Source: Spongilla lacustris
Taxonomy: Eukaryota > Porifera > Demospongiae > Spongillida > Spongillidae
Direction: 5' to 3'
Length of the DNA stretch: 64,000 nucleotides
Assembly: GCA_949361645.1 (NCBI GenBank)
Contig: OX442437.1
Coordinates: 3,893,921-3,957,920, forward strand
Made by a program: the position numbers and the translations under genes. The notes beneath the pieces were generated by a model. The model did no database searches. It had not been told where the DNA came from and worked only from the letters and a program-made list of their open reading frames with translations. Positions 22,062-35,003 of the stretch are shown piece after piece (position 1 is the stretch's first letter; every line of letters begins with the position of its first letter).

Positions 22062-23762
22062 AGCTATTTATGAGGTGGTGCGCATTATTCATGAAGCGGA
22101 TGGTGTGTTATTATGTATTTCTGTGAGTGGCAGGAACTGCGGCACCACGAGTAAAACACATATTCCTACGTGAAAAAGATTGATCGTTCCACTTCTGCGT
22201 CTTTTTGTACCACTTATAAAGGCGGAAAAAAAGATACGAAGGCCAGACTGAATGGCATTTTTCGCGCCATTTGGAGAGTACAACATGCGCGTGGCAAAGT
22301 GTAGAATCACGCTACGCGTTGGGACATGCGTTTAAGTGAAAATAAAAATAAAAACTAGTTTTACTAGTTAGAAATGGGTTTAAGATGTGCATTACTGCTA
22401 CAAGTTTTGCATTTTTGATGGGTGAACTTTTAATGAGATGGCGGCTAGCCATGATTGACTTGAACCGTAAATGATGTCAGTGTGTTCTATTTATAAGCCT
22501 TTTGTCCACTCGAAACAGCCGTGACTTAAATGAGCGCCATTTAACGATATCAACACAGTAACACTGAGAGAGAAAGTTGTGAGATTTATTAAGTAAACCC
22601 GTCACTGTCTGCGCATCGTCGAAAGGAGTCTAAAGAGCCCACTTTTGTCCAAAACGGCCCAGCCAAACGCTCAAAAAACGAACACAGACAGACAGACTAT
22701 CCGCGCATTTATAAATAGATAGTTATAGTCAGGCATCTCCGTGTTGAATAGAACTGCAGCAGCATTACTCAGCTAAACTGCAACAGAGACTTTGCATAAG
22801 GTAGCAGAATGATCACTGATTTTTAGTATAAACTGCAACCTGTTGACCTGCTAAGGTTAGCCGGCAAATTTTATAGATTTCACTTCACTGCTCTGCGGCA
22901 TGCATGTGCAGCCACTTCACCAGCCCCTTTTGACACTGCATGCATGCATGCCATAGCTACATATGATGATGCAAATGTATCTTTAGTACACCCCATACCA
23001 AGACTCTACCACTACATGTATACTCTTTTACTTCCATTGAATTCTTTTGGCATTGCATGCATGAAAGCACAGAATTTATGATATAAACACTAAAAGCACC
23101 AGCATTATAGAAATAGCATTATACTAATATCTCTTGAAAGGACATCCCTCGCATACATCACGTACAGGGGACTGGTGCATGATGAGAAGCCATGGTACCC
23201 TAGCAGTTCTAACTACATCAAAGGAGTTATACCTTGCGCCATGCAACATACATGTAGCTTTTCTGGTAAACTGACAAGCTTTGTGGTACTTGTAGCTGAC
23301 TTGATGAAGCTGCAGCCCATCAACCAAGGTTATGCCCTGTGAAATACATCTCCACCTTCTTCCACTGAAGCTAACAACCTAATATCACCTCCAGCCCATA
23401 AGGGCTTTCAACGATGTCTTACTAGTAATCAGTACTAACACTATTCGCAGTTATAAGCCCGATACATTTTTTAACTATCTGCATGTAGCTTGCCTCATCA
23501 ATCATTGACCTTAGGCTGCTAGGCGCCTCATTACCTGCAGTTGCGAGCTCTCAATGAAACAAGGATGGAGAGGGTTAAACATCACGGATTCCAATCCGTG
23601 TAATTGTTGGTACAAGCTAAGGGAGTGCTTTTGAGCTCCCACATCGGGGTCTGTGGCTCCACTTAAGATGCTCGAGCTGCAATTTTATCATTTCTAAACT
23701 CTTGAAACCTCTTTTTAGCCATTCAATATCTGTCCTGTTATTTACATTTATTTAATGTCTCT
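22062..23762. other. Intergenic, no gene recognised
   Basis: No supported gene. A 67-codon minus-strand frame at 23124-23327 has a plausible amino-acid mix but no motif I recognise; it is left unassigned. Confidence 0.4.

Positions 23763-23803
<41 letters not shown>
23763..23803. repeat. (CA)n microsatellite
   Basis: About 20 uninterrupted CA dinucleotides. Confidence 0.98.
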
Positions 23804-23805
<2 letters not shown>

Positions 23806-24149
23806 CACACATATGTACTTTTGTTCCCTCCCACCCCCACCACAGATATAATGACCTTCCACCATGCACCTAGATGTATGTGTAATGTGATAGACAGCAA
23901 GTGTTCTGGATAGACCCTTACACCCTTTGTGGAGGATGAATACTAATTCCTTAACTGAACTTCCTGCCATAGTACTGCACCCGTGGGATAGGGGTCAAGG
24001 GATGGTTAAGAAACACTTGTTAAAGCTAGTGTGTGTTCCTATGTTATGTATGTATTTGGAGTGGAAATAAAGAGATTGTTAGTTGCATTGAATTGTATTA
24101 CAAATGAATACTAAACGAAACATTTGTTCAAAGAGGCCATTTTGTACAC

Positions 24150-24392
24150 ATCTTAACTCTTTGGATGCCAAGTGCATATTTTCACAACTGAATCCTTTTG
24201 TAAACTGTTACTAGAACATCCCACAGCTCACCTACTACAAGTTTGTGCATTTGTCTTGAGGGAGTAGTGAATGTTTGTTTAATGCATGCAGCAGTCAGCA
24301 ATTGACAGTTTGTAGTGTAATTTATGCAATACTAGTTACCTGTTGTTCTCCAATACAAACATACATATATATGAATGGCAACCAAAGAGTTA
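24150..24392. repeat. Short element with inverted TTAACTCTTTGG ends
   Basis: Begins CTTAACTCTTTGGATGCCA and ends GGCAACCAAAGAGTTA, inverted copies about 240 bp apart. The ends match those of the inner arms of the 16875-17960 repeat, so this is the same family. Confidence 0.65.
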
Positions 24393-25235
24393 TTGGATTC
24401 TGTCCTTATGTCCATTGAGATGATTATTAAATTCTTCGTAGGCCAAGATTTTTACATGTTAATTAATTAGCAGAAAGTGCATCATGTAGGCGCATTTAAC
24501 AGGAAGGATTAATTAGGATGAGCAACCTCCCCCTAAATTGCCATGTATGTAATCTTAGTACTATATTACATGCCATTGGGTCATAACCACACTTAACCCT
24601 ACAATATTAATCCTTTGATGTCACTTATCCAATCCCAGAAATGCGCAAAAGTAGTATGTGGCCTGACGTATGTACAGTAGGGGACACGAAGATACATTCC
24701 ATTTCGTTGTGAGTGCATCGAAACGACATTTGATCAATTATAATTATCTCTATTATGTGTTAATGAGGATTGTAATTGAAAATTGGCCGCTTCAGCTTCA
24801 TTTGTAAGGAATGCATTTTTTGTGTTGTTTAAATGCTTCTGTTTATGTGTGTCACGAATCACCTGACAGTATGCACTTCCATGAAAGGTCCATCCAAGAG
24901 ACAATTGTAGCCAATACTTTCATCGTCACATTGTGCTTGTTGCTCAACAATGGCCATGACTTCTGGTGTATTCTTTGGCTGTCCACCCGAGCCATGCTTA
25001 ATTGGAACTCAAAGTGGACTTGTTCCCAAAGCTTACAAGGAAATTGTACACACTTTTGTGTGCATTACCACAGGTTTTCTTCATGAAGTAGGGTTAGGAA
25101 CTTCGCTACAGTTGGTACTCTTTTGCCTTCCCCAAAATGATTTTGGAGTAGACTATTTTGAGATTCATTGTGTCTTTATAGTGGTTTGCATGTGGGCCCA
25201 GCAGAACGTAAATGACACATTTGACAATGTAAAGT

Positions 25236-25325
25236 GTCCTTGTAGAAGAATCCACAACCGCAAGATGAGCGCCATGGCGCCGGGCGGAGCCCGCATCTTG
25301 CGGTTGTGGATTCTTCTACAAGGAC
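25236..25325. repeat. Perfect hairpin, arms of about 29-32 bp
   Basis: Arms CTTGTAGAAGAATCCACAAC... and its exact reverse complement flank a GC-rich loop (GCGCCATGGCGCCGGG...). The loop sequence is inverted relative to the sister hairpin at 25530-25625. Confidence 0.9.
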
Positions 25326-25394
25326 CCCCTAGTAGTAAAGCAAACGGATGTGGAGGTTGGGTCTTGTTGTAGGTGGGTGTGGTCTACTGGGCAC

Positions 25395-25456
25395 TTGTAT
25401 GACGTCTATCACTGTATGACGTCAACCTTATGACGTCCATCAGTGTATGACGTCAT
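25395..25456. promoter_or_regulatory. Cluster of TGACGTC (CRE/ATF-like) motifs
   Basis: Four TATGACGTC phrases occur in about 60 bp, the last being a full palindromic TGACGTCA (25448-25455). Another full copy ends the adjoining palindrome at 25700-25707. The cAMP-response-element match is exact, but function is inferred and the motifs belong to a mobile repeat. Confidence 0.4.
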
Positions 25457-25710
25457 CTACTCGTGCCCAGGCTTAACCTTAAGACCACACCCACCACACC
25501 CAACCTACATCCGTTTGCTTTACTACTAGGGGGTCCTTGTAGAAGAATCCATAACCGCAAGATGCGGGCTCCGCCCGGCGCCATGGCGCTCATCTTGCGG
25601 TTATGGATTCTTCTACAAGGACCCCCTAGTAGTAAAGCAAACGGATGTAGGTTGGGTGTGGTGGGTGTGGTCTTAAGGTTAAGCCTGGGCACGAGTAGAT
25701 GACGTCATAC
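25445..25710. repeat. 266-bp near-perfect palindrome ending in TGACGTCA
   Basis: Reads almost identically on both strands from TATGACGTCA to TGACGTCATA, centred on GGCGCC near 25578. Two reading frames on opposite strands encode nearly the same peptide purely because of the symmetry. Sister hairpin at 25236-25325 is a truncated copy. Confidence 0.93.
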
Positions 25711-26691
25711 ATCGACAGATTAATGCTCATTGCAGCTCGAAAGTCGATTTTGCTGCTGCACTTGACAACATGACCAGTAGCCTAACCTACAACATGTAGT
25801 CTGTCCTTTCACATCTTGCTGGAGACATTTGATGGACACCCTAGTCTTTTTAGAACCAATATATGTAGAAGGCATGGGTGAACGCATGGGTGTAGAAGAA
25901 GGGATGAGTGCAGGAGACTAGGTGTTATGTTTGCTAAGTAGGAATAACTGAGATGCATTGTGCAGCTCAGCTGAAATGGTATTGTTCACCTGCTTTACAA
26001 GGCATGGATTGTATAGAATTTTTAGAAATGGATGGCTATGGTTGTTCTGTTAAAGAGATCAGTACTGATTCAAGGGTGCTTGGTACAGATAGTGTGATTG
26101 GGATACATTGGCATTGTAACTTGGCTCTATAAGACCAGATAATACAATACTCTGCAGCCATGGTATAAGGCCTATACAGTTGCTTGCACCAGCAAAACAA
26201 CTAGCAATCAATATTGTTTACCAATTAAAACGTATGCCTGTAGTATCAAATTAAGTGGAAAGAGACGAAACAATGACTTTATTTGCACAATCATCAACTC
26301 CAGCACCTACAAAGCGCTCAGCAACTTTTGCGGGATGACTGGAACTGCTCGAAAGTTTTGATTAACTAGATAACCTGTTCCAAACCAGGCTGAAGTAGTT
26401 CATTGTAGATATCCTAGATGGCAAAGAAGAGTTCTAGACCATTACCGACCATGTATCCAGCACCTAACTGAAGAGAAGGTGGTGTAATGTGACTATAACT
26501 GTGAGATGATGTAACCTAAATGTAGACTTATGTAAATGTGTGAGTAGTCGACTAGTCTAATACCTCATGTTTGCCCTATTACATGGTTACATCACACAGG
26601 CATATACTATTACATGTACACAGCTGCATTGAACACTGTAGGAATAGCATGTATGACACTTGAAAGATCAGCCTTGTTGTTGCCGTACATG
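25711..26691. other. Upstream region of the nidogen-domain gene
   Basis: No coding similarity recognised. It ends with the TATA-like site listed separately. Confidence 0.45.
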
Positions 26692-26699
26692 TATATAAG
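26692..26699 (+). promoter_or_regulatory. Candidate TATA box (TATATAAG)
   Basis: TATATAAG lies about 88 bp upstream of the ATG at 26787, a suitable distance if the 5' UTR is about 55-60 bp. It is the only strong TATA-like match close to the start; TATATA is also common by chance in AT-rich DNA. Confidence 0.4.
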
Positions 26700-26786
26700 C
26701 AAGGGAATGCAAGGAAGTGTGTCTATTATAGCATAAATCTTTAATAGCATGTACTTTTAATTCGGCATGCATGCAGATTCATAGCA

Positions 26787-29700
26787 ATGTGGACTGATTT
26801 GACAGAGCTTGTTGTGCTGACGTTGCTACTGAGTGTGCCTTTTGGAACTGCAGTCCCATTGAGCTCATTTTATTCATATGGATCAGCTGCTGGTGATAGT
26901 GTGCTTCCTCCAACTGATGATGGATCATCTCCTAACATTACATTGCCAGCTCCATTTCTGTTCTTTGGAGCTAACTATTATACAATATATGTAAGCCATT
27001 TGTTTTTGTCACAGTGTGCCAATATGTTCTTAATCACTTAAAATTAGTCCAGACAACAATTTATTGCATGTGTGCTTGAAAATTGACAGAACAACCAAAT
27101 AATGGAGTGAAGTACTGTTATTTTCACACCAGAATCTTTGTCCTGGTCTGTCTCAGTCACATGATCTCAATCAACCCTTTATGCATAAGATTAGGAATGT
27201 GATAGCAACACTCCAGCTTTGAACTAAATTTAATCCGGCTATATCCTTCAGGGACTATCATAGCTTGGTTGTAGTTGCCTCCAGATGTGCTATCAAATTT
27301 CTCATCTCTAGGCATAAAGGGTCCGATATAAATTATACATGTTCAATTACCATTACTTAACTAATTGTTCAATAAAGGTACATGTGCTACTTTGTATAAG
27401 TGTGGAAGTGCAATGTCCAAAATAATGAAATGTACAAATTCTGTGCCTGTCATATTTTAAATACTGTATAAGGATATTGCAAACTAAAACATATTTTTCC
27501 ATGAACACTGATTTACTCAGAACAGGTACATGTACATGTAGGTTTTGAACACAAAATTAACCTAGGCATTTAGTGGTTATCAATTGATTTGTATAATTTA
27601 TATTGCTACTGAGTGAGTGGATGGATCAAATTTGGGGTACTTATAACATAATTCAACTCAAATATGCAACAACTGTTAGTAACTGTCAGTTGTGGATGGT
27701 TTAATTCAACTGATCTACATTGAAGCATCTAATCAGAAGGGTACTACGCATGCAGTTCCACTCTGCAACATATCTTGGTTCCATTTTATGCAGGAGTATA
27801 ATATTAAGAAATATAAACTAGCTATCGAGCATATCTCTGGGTGGATAACTATAGCATTCTAATTTGTTGAAAAACCAAATTGTACAAACGCATTCCAGAA
27901 TGGTTATGGAGGGTGAAAGGATTATTCTAATCCTAAGTTGTGTTATCATACACCTCAGGTGAACAACAATGGTGACTTATCTTTTGGTGCACCATGGTCT
28001 GTATACTCACCAACAGCATTTCCTATCCCCAACATTCCAGTAGTAGCACCTTATCAGGCTGATGTTTACACTAACTTCAATGGTAGTGTGTGGTACAGAA
28101 GTACACAGAATGCAGCACTTCTAGCAAAAGCAGCAAATGACATACAATTACTTTATGGGATCATCATTAGTCCTCAGTGGCTGTTCATTGCAACCTGGGA
28201 TCATGTAGGATACTGCTGCTCTGTAGCTGATAAGGTCAGTGCTACTATTCTAACTAAAACTGATCTTAGTGTTGATTGATGGAGTGCATAAGTTTCACAA
28301 CGAATCATTATTATCAGTGCATCTGGAGGAACCAGCTATGTGCCTGCACATGTCAATCCCACAAACTACATGTACAGCTCTCACATCTATCCACATACAC
28401 TTCAATAGCCTAACACAATCCAGTTCCCATCTAAATGGTTTCTGTGCATGCACTCAGCACCCATATATGCATTTTGGCACTGCCTGTGCATAGGAATCCT
28501 TCGTCCTTCAGACTTATTCCCCCCCCACCCCCAAAAGAAAGGACTGAAATATATTTTATAGAATGTTTCACAAGCACACAAATTACTGTGCACTTGTGCA
28601 TGAGGCATGCTATATCAGCTGACCTCATTATTCAAAAGGTAGTAATCTTTTAGCACCTTGGAGCATGAACATTCACACAGTACTTGGCAAATGCATGTGT
28701 GGTTTGGATGACAATGGGGTTGACAAACATTCATTCATTCCCATGTTCATGTTTAAGCATTTTTGCAGCATATGTGCATGTGAAAAATGTGTTGAACCAT
28801 CATTGGTGCAATAAAAATTATATTTTATTTTATTTTCATTATTCACTGTATATTTAAGATATGGTGTGAGTGTAGATGTCATCCAACTTCCTCATTATCA
28901 CAGTATCGTTTAATCTTTAATCTCCAGATGTCCTAGATCTGGGACTTGTGTCCTAGTTGTCCTAGATCTAGGACACTATTGTAGTACATTTATCTGAGCT
29001 TGCAGGTAAGCTTATCAATTTTAGACTCAGCCAAGTTACTCAGAAGTGATTGGACTACTTGGATCTGTAAAGATTTAATATGAACAGCGAGGTTCGAAAT
29101 TTTAAGACTAAAAAATAGGAAACCACATGATGCTGTGTCATGCACAGCATCAAAGGAGATAATTTTAAAGTGATTTTGGTGATGTTGGCATGTTCTACCA
29201 GTCCATTTGGAATATTTACAAGAGAAAAATCCATAATGCATGCAAAACCACAAAAGAGCACTAAACACAATATTACAAAGGCAAATATCAATCTAAATAG
29301 ACACTGACGGTACCTATGTGTGTGCTCTACCACAGGAAGCAGCATTTCAGTTATAGAAGACAAATTGATTCATCATTAACAGCATTACTACTAGGTGATA
29401 TGTACAGATGGGCATGCTACTGATCAATAGTATTTCAATTCTAGCATTAACTGTGCTAATGTGTCAAGCAGTGATAAAGAGCAACCTTGGGTTCTGTAAT
29501 CAAACTACACTGCACATGTATCATCCATGTAAAGTTTGCCTTACAAGAAATGCATCCAATAAATTGGACAAACATTTATACAGAAATCCATAGTTAAAAT
29601 GTTGACAACTCACTATGATCATTATTGAGCAAAACTAAATGAACATATCTGGTGTACTATATGATGCCTATGCTTCAAAATGAATTCTTCAAATCACACG

Positions 29701-32700
29701 TTATCAGCCAAATATGATCAGGAAAAGCCTCCAAAGATTTAGGATGGTTATGCGTCTAGATCTAGGAAGTGAGCCTGGAGATTTAAAGATCTTATAATGG
29801 AGTTGCAAGGGTGGCAAAGTCATGAATGAACCGCCTATAATATCCTGCTAGACCCACTGAGGAACTGCCGAACCTCCTTCTTTGTCCTTGGGACAGGCCA
29901 GTTCTTAATCGCCTCCACCTTGCACCTCTCAGGTCGCACCTTTCCCTTACCATCGACATGTCCTAAATACACACACACTCATGCATTGCAAACTGGCACT
30001 TATTGGGCTTGACTTTGAGGTTAACCCTCCAATGCCCTGACATACACTATTTGTGACAGCTCAGATGTAGATTTATTATTGCATACATCCACTATAGTTT
30101 ATAGTAGCTAATTTAAGGATTTAACAATGCATTGAATTAAAATACATATCTGTCCCAATATCAGTGTGACAGACTCCTATCACTTTACGGAACAGTAAAC
30201 CCAATAACCACTTCAACCAGCATTTGATCCAACATTATTCAACTGCACTCAAGCAATACATGCCCCTTTTTGTATAACACAAGAGTAAAACATCTTACTT
30301 CCATCATAATCGGTCTAAGACCCCCTGAATATGTTATTGTAGTCCAAAGTAGCCACTGTGTATGCTCATTGTCCTCGACCCATCAAAATCAGTAATCAGC
30401 TCTGCACTTTAATTTGCAAACATCTACCATAATGTCTGCATAATATGTATAAATTTAACACAGATCTGTTTAAAAGCTGTATTACTGTTCAACAGACCAA
30501 TACTTTTCAAAGCATCCTAGTGACTGACAACATCAAGTCATATGCAATATTCCTGTATGCGGATGGTTTGATACAGTGGCCATCTTCTGGAGCACAGGTT
30601 GGGTTCAATGCTGGAGACAACATAAACTATTATAATTTTCAAGGATCACGAACACCCAACATTCTTAATATTACTCAAATGAGTAATGTTGGAATAGGTG
30701 GAAAGTGGGTATTTCAAGTCAATCAAGGTAAAATACAATTGAAATAAGAAGTGTAATAGCAGTAATTCTACTAATGAATGCAAGCAAAATTATATAAGTT
30801 AATAGCTGTCAAATATGTAACAGTAGTAGGCTTGTCTATTCATACCGCTACTACATAAACTCAGCAAAGTAAACCTTTGATTGCTATGAAATACAGTTAG
30901 TGTGCACATTGATAATGGTTGCATTTTGTATTCATATTTGAAGTACAGCATGAACTATTAATTTGCAGATTAATGTATAACCTCGATCTCATGTATGTAC
31001 AAGCTCCGGGCACACTGTGCATGTATATACAGGTCCATAGTTTCAATAAAGGGACTCTTGCAATTATCGTCATAATAATATGTTATTATAATTATATATA
31101 TATATATATACATACATGCATGATAATACTGGTTAGTTCATCTGCATAAGAATACATACATATTCACAACTTGAAACCCACAAAAACTTAGGTGGATGTG
31201 CTCTGGGTATAAGTGGATGCAATCAGATTTGCACCAATACCAATAATGGAAGCTATGTGTGCAGTTGCTACCTTGGATACCAAATTTCTTCTGACAATAA
31301 GACATGCATTGGTAAGTATACATGTATAGGCTGGCAGTATGCAATGCACTCATGCATTACTTCCAAAATGCAGATACAGATGAATGTGCTCGGGGTATAA
31401 GTGGATGCAGTCAGATTTGCACCAATACTAATGGAAGCTATGTGTGCAGTTGCTACCCTGGATACCAACTTACATCGAACAATATAATTTGTGCAGGTAA
31501 GCACATGCATAGCGAGAGGTAATGAATGTACTAATATTAAAGGCTGCAATAACTACTGTATTTATAACATGTACGTGTCATTGGTTATGTGTACACAAAG
31601 GCAGCATATATGATAATATACTGCCTAGTACTAATGCTGGTAACGTATACAAAAAGGGAACAGGTCCACATCGAGAAGTCTAGAATTAAATATATGTTTA
31701 TTTGGCCATTCTGATTGGAACTATATGCATCTTTGCAATTACTTTTAACTATGGACCCTTCCACAATATAATTGCTGTGTTATGGAGCTTTACTTTCACA
31801 CCATTAGGCTTAGAAAAGCAGCACATAATGCATGTTAGCACACACACATGGAGAACACACACGAAGCTGATTCATGTTACCATGAATGCCATTGGATACT
31901 TGGTTGATGCTATGTTGCCTCTAATCAAAGGTTCTGTCAAACTCCTCATCTCTAAGGGTAAATGACTATTAGGCTATACCATAAAGGGGGTCATAGAAAT
32001 CAAGGAAAATCATTTATAAATTCACCACACTGTTAATTGTTGCTAAATGCTCTAATAATGTGGACTGAAATGCAAACTAAAAATTAATTTAAGCAATTAA
32101 AATTATAAACACATGATAAGAGATACACTACAATAAAAATGGCCTATTTATCTACATGTATTTTTTGATTAATAGAACGAATTAGTAACTCCCTAATTAA
32201 AAGCCAAGTTTATTAATATTCATCAAGATACAATGACCACTCATTTCAAGTTAAAGTTAATAAATGTAGGGTGAATAGGTTGGTTTAAAGCTGCAAACTG
32301 TCTACTTCTGTTTAAAATTGAAATATTGATTTTTTATGTACTAGCTTTAGGAGAGATTTTTTAAAATTACCATTAAAGATGATGTTAATTTAATTTTACC
32401 AGCTGTTAGAACTTTTAACAACCTTTTTTTTTCTAATTAATTGATGGATGTGGTCCATAATGGGTGTGTCCTGTAAACAGAGGGGAATTCATTAAGGGGT
32501 GTGGCTTTGAAATGCGGGTGTCTGTAGCTGATCTTAATTTACGATGCTCTTGCACATTGATACTTTGCAGATGTCAATGAATGTGCTATGGGCACAAGTG
32601 CTTGCAATCAAATTTGCTCAAATACAAACGGAAGCTATGTGTGTGACTGCTATTTTGGTTATCAACTCCTTTCTAGCAACAAAACATGCAGCAAAGAAAC

Positions 32701-34163
32701 TGGTAAGCACATGTGATTTGATTAAATTTCAATATTTAAGGGAATGTCCCTTTTATAATAAAAAGGCAGAAGTGATATCAGAGATTTTAATTGGTTATTT
32801 ATATCAGTATATTGTACACAGGCTCTGTAGCTGTGCAACATGGGAATGTCGCATCTGTTATGGGTTCTTTGGGCTCAGAGCAGACTGAGGACTTTTTTGT
32901 GTAACTTATGATTAGTTGATATGTACGTGTGTACATGTACAATAATTATGCCCTGAAAAAGCACTAGATCCTTTATATGCCATCACAGCTTGTAAACGTG
33001 GAAGTGATGTAACAAACCGACACAATCATCTTTGCAATACTATCTTCAGTGCAAGTCAACGTGCCTCGTTACCTGCTTGCCTTGAGGCAGGATGTGGTTT
33101 AGGCAAAGATGAACTCAGAACTAGGCCTGCTGATGACATAGTACCTTCACCGCTAAGTCCCAAAATTTATTGTTTCCGAAGCGGGGGTTTCTGCTGGTGT
33201 AGCTGCAAAAGCTGCAGAATCAAGCACACATGAACAAAAGACACAAAGTGTTCAGAGCTTAGTTGGCAGTGCATTCCACTAGCAGTGGAAACATATAGAG
33301 CCTGGGGTGAAGAGGCGCTTTCTCTTGCATAGCCATGCTCACAAACTGCCCAAGTTTTGGGGGATCTATATGGCAGACTGAGCATTGTGCTTGTGAGAGC
33401 AAACGTCATGGCTATCCTAGCAAGATCCTTGCAGGTGGCAGACATACAGGTCGACGCAATGGACTACATGCATGTATGTAAATGGCACAATGAATTTTTT
33501 ACATACTGTACATTAGCAGGATCTTATGATTTTCATGTTTTGTAAAATATAACACAATCAAGCTAGCCATAAGCTATAGTTATAATTACCCCATGCATTT
33601 TAATTCTAATGTAAGTTATATAAGCACATTAAGCAGCCACATTTATTTGCGATAATAAATGGCATAATTGTATCTTCAATAGAAAACTTGTTTGCTTCTG
33701 CAATTGACTCAACTTTGACGACGTCAGAATCAGTGATTGGTGTAACTGGTGCAATGTGTGCTTTCACAATAATCTGTTGCATCTCTGTGGTCTTCATTGG
33801 CTACAAATGCCTAAGGAGAAAATTGGTTCTAAACCAACCCGCAAGGTACATGCAGGGAAAACTATAGCTAAGTCATGTTACATACTAAAAATGTCTCAGT
33901 TGATAGCTATAATTAATTCATGCCAGCCAGATGTTTGTCAACCAGTTGTCAAGGCTAATATTATTATTTTTGTTTTTCCCAGTAATAGGACTTCTAATGA
34001 CATACCAAACATAAAAATGTCACAATGTGGCGCTTATGACTCCATTGACTACAAGGGCTCTCGCCCCATGGATGAACCATACATCATTGTTGATAACAAT
34101 GCACCTTCTACTTCAAGCACAGTAACTGGAAAAGAAGATAATTTGTATGAGTCTACTAGATAG
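26787..34163 (+). CDS. Membrane-anchored NIDO-EGF3 protein with tyrosine-rich tail
   Basis: Eight exons join in phase: 26787-26990, 27959-28234, 30496-30727, 31192-31311, 31374-31496, 32571-32702, 33683-33845, 33983-34163 (476 aa). All introns are GT-AG. Residues 1-22 form a signal peptide. Residues ~28-237 are a NIDO domain ([30 protein letters not shown]). Three EGF repeats follow (~238-362), each on its own phase 1-1 exon; EGF2 (DTDEC) and EGF3 (DVNEC) have the calcium-binding signature and EGF1 does not. Residues ~380-403 form a transmembrane helix followed by CLRRK. The 73-residue tail has Tyr435, 440, 450 and 472 in acidic contexts (AYDSIDY, EPYIIV, NLYEST), candidates for phosphorylation. 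A cell-surface adhesion or matrix-binding role is inferred. I know no exact orthologue; SNED1, nidogen and mucin-4 share the NIDO domain only. Introns hold MITEs and a retroelement relic. Confidence 0.9.
27165..27330. repeat. MITE-like repeat in intron 1, related to 39918-40062
   Basis: Starts near ACCCTTTATGCATAAGAT and ends near CTAGGCATAAAGGGT (inverted ends). Its interior (AGGAATGTGATAGCA ... GATGTGCTATCA) matches the repeat at 39918-40062. Confidence 0.65.
32985..33480 (+). pseudogene. Frameshifted retroelement coding fragment inside intron 6
   Basis: One frame reads [34 protein letters not shown], then other frames read [19 protein letters not shown] and [19 protein letters not shown]. 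The order RHN...RPAD...PLAVETYGAWG...[11 protein letters not shown] is one I recognise from C-terminal regions of repeat-encoded proteins in sponges and cnidarians. At least one frameshift and one stop interrupt it. It begins just after an AG and could be mistaken for an exon of the surrounding NIDO gene, but it belongs to the repeat. Confidence 0.65.
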
Positions 34164-34387
34164 TGCATGATATGTTGCGTGTGAATTAAACTACCGTGAT
34201 TTGAATCATTTGATCCTATATTAATTGCATTTGTTTATTTTTTTAATTAAATGCAATATAAAATTATAACCACTTACACCTACATGTTATTGGCTGACAA
34301 ATAATTTAAAACTAGTCAACCCAATTTGATTTTAAAGTTGACATACATGTATACTCGGTACATGTACAGCACTAATGTAACTTTTAT
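34164..34387. other. 3' flank of the nidogen-domain gene
   Basis: AT-rich, with no coding potential; it probably holds the 3' UTR. I could not pick a single polyadenylation signal with confidence. Confidence 0.4.
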
Positions 34388-35003
34388 ACGAGGGGGGGGG
34401 GGGGCAAGAAAAACTGTATGAACCCCATCGTCCAACTTTGTAGAGCTTAACGAGAGGATTACGAATCTGCTTTCAAAATAAAAATCGGACGTAAGAGAAA
34501 AAAGATACAAAGGGTCAAAAAAGGGGGGCGTAGGGGGTACCACCCTACGCCCATTATATTTTCACTGTTTCGTTTCAGATTTACACGGGAGTAGCATTGA
34601 TATATTCTTCCCAGCTAAAGAACTTAACTGCGATCTCACACATATAATTGCTAGACACTTGTTACGTATTTAACATTTAACCCCTTAGTGGTTATTTCCT
34701 TTTCCGTTTTACCAGTGTCTAGCGATTATGTGTGAGATCGCAGTGAAGTTCTTTAGCTGGGAGGAATATATCAATGCTACTCCCATGTAAATCCGAAACG
34801 AAACAAAAAAGATACAAAAACACGTGAAAATATAATGGGCGTAGGGTGGTACCCCTTACGCCCCCCTTTTATCTTGTTTCTCTTACGTCCGATTTTTATT
34901 TTGAAAGCAGATTCGATTCGTAATCCTCTCGTTAAGCTCTACAAAGTTGGACGATGGGGGTCCATACAGTTTTTCTTGCCCCCCCCCCCCCCCCCCCCCC
35001 CCC
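34388..35003. repeat. Fold-back element bounded by poly-G and poly-C runs
   Basis: Arms of about 290 bp are inverted: 34391-34675 carries poly-G, 'gcaagaaaaactgtatg', 'taccaccctacgccc', 'gcgatctcacacat', and 34720-35003 carries these reversed, ending in poly-C. A spacer of about 45 bp separates the arms. One-armed relatives lie at 13600-13950 and near 10030. Confidence 0.85.

Noticed and set aside
23124..23327. Unassigned 67-codon minus-strand frame (MVDGLQLHQVSYKYHK...)
   Set aside because: Plausible composition but no family, neighbours or splice evidence; not supported as a gene.
24811..25372. Overlapping frames including MAMTSGVFFGCPPEPCLIGT...
   Set aside because: No recognisable family, no splice support, and it runs into the hairpin repeat.
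25453..25702. Two opposite-strand frames encoding almost the same 79-residue protein
   Set aside because: The sameness follows from the palindrome; it is not evidence for a gene.
32989..33250. Candidate extra exon of the nidogen-type gene ([13 protein letters not shown]...)
   Set aside because: It follows an AG in the correct phase, but the protein blocks match a mobile-element family, the frame breaks, and skipping to 33683 gives a clean transmembrane exon in phase.
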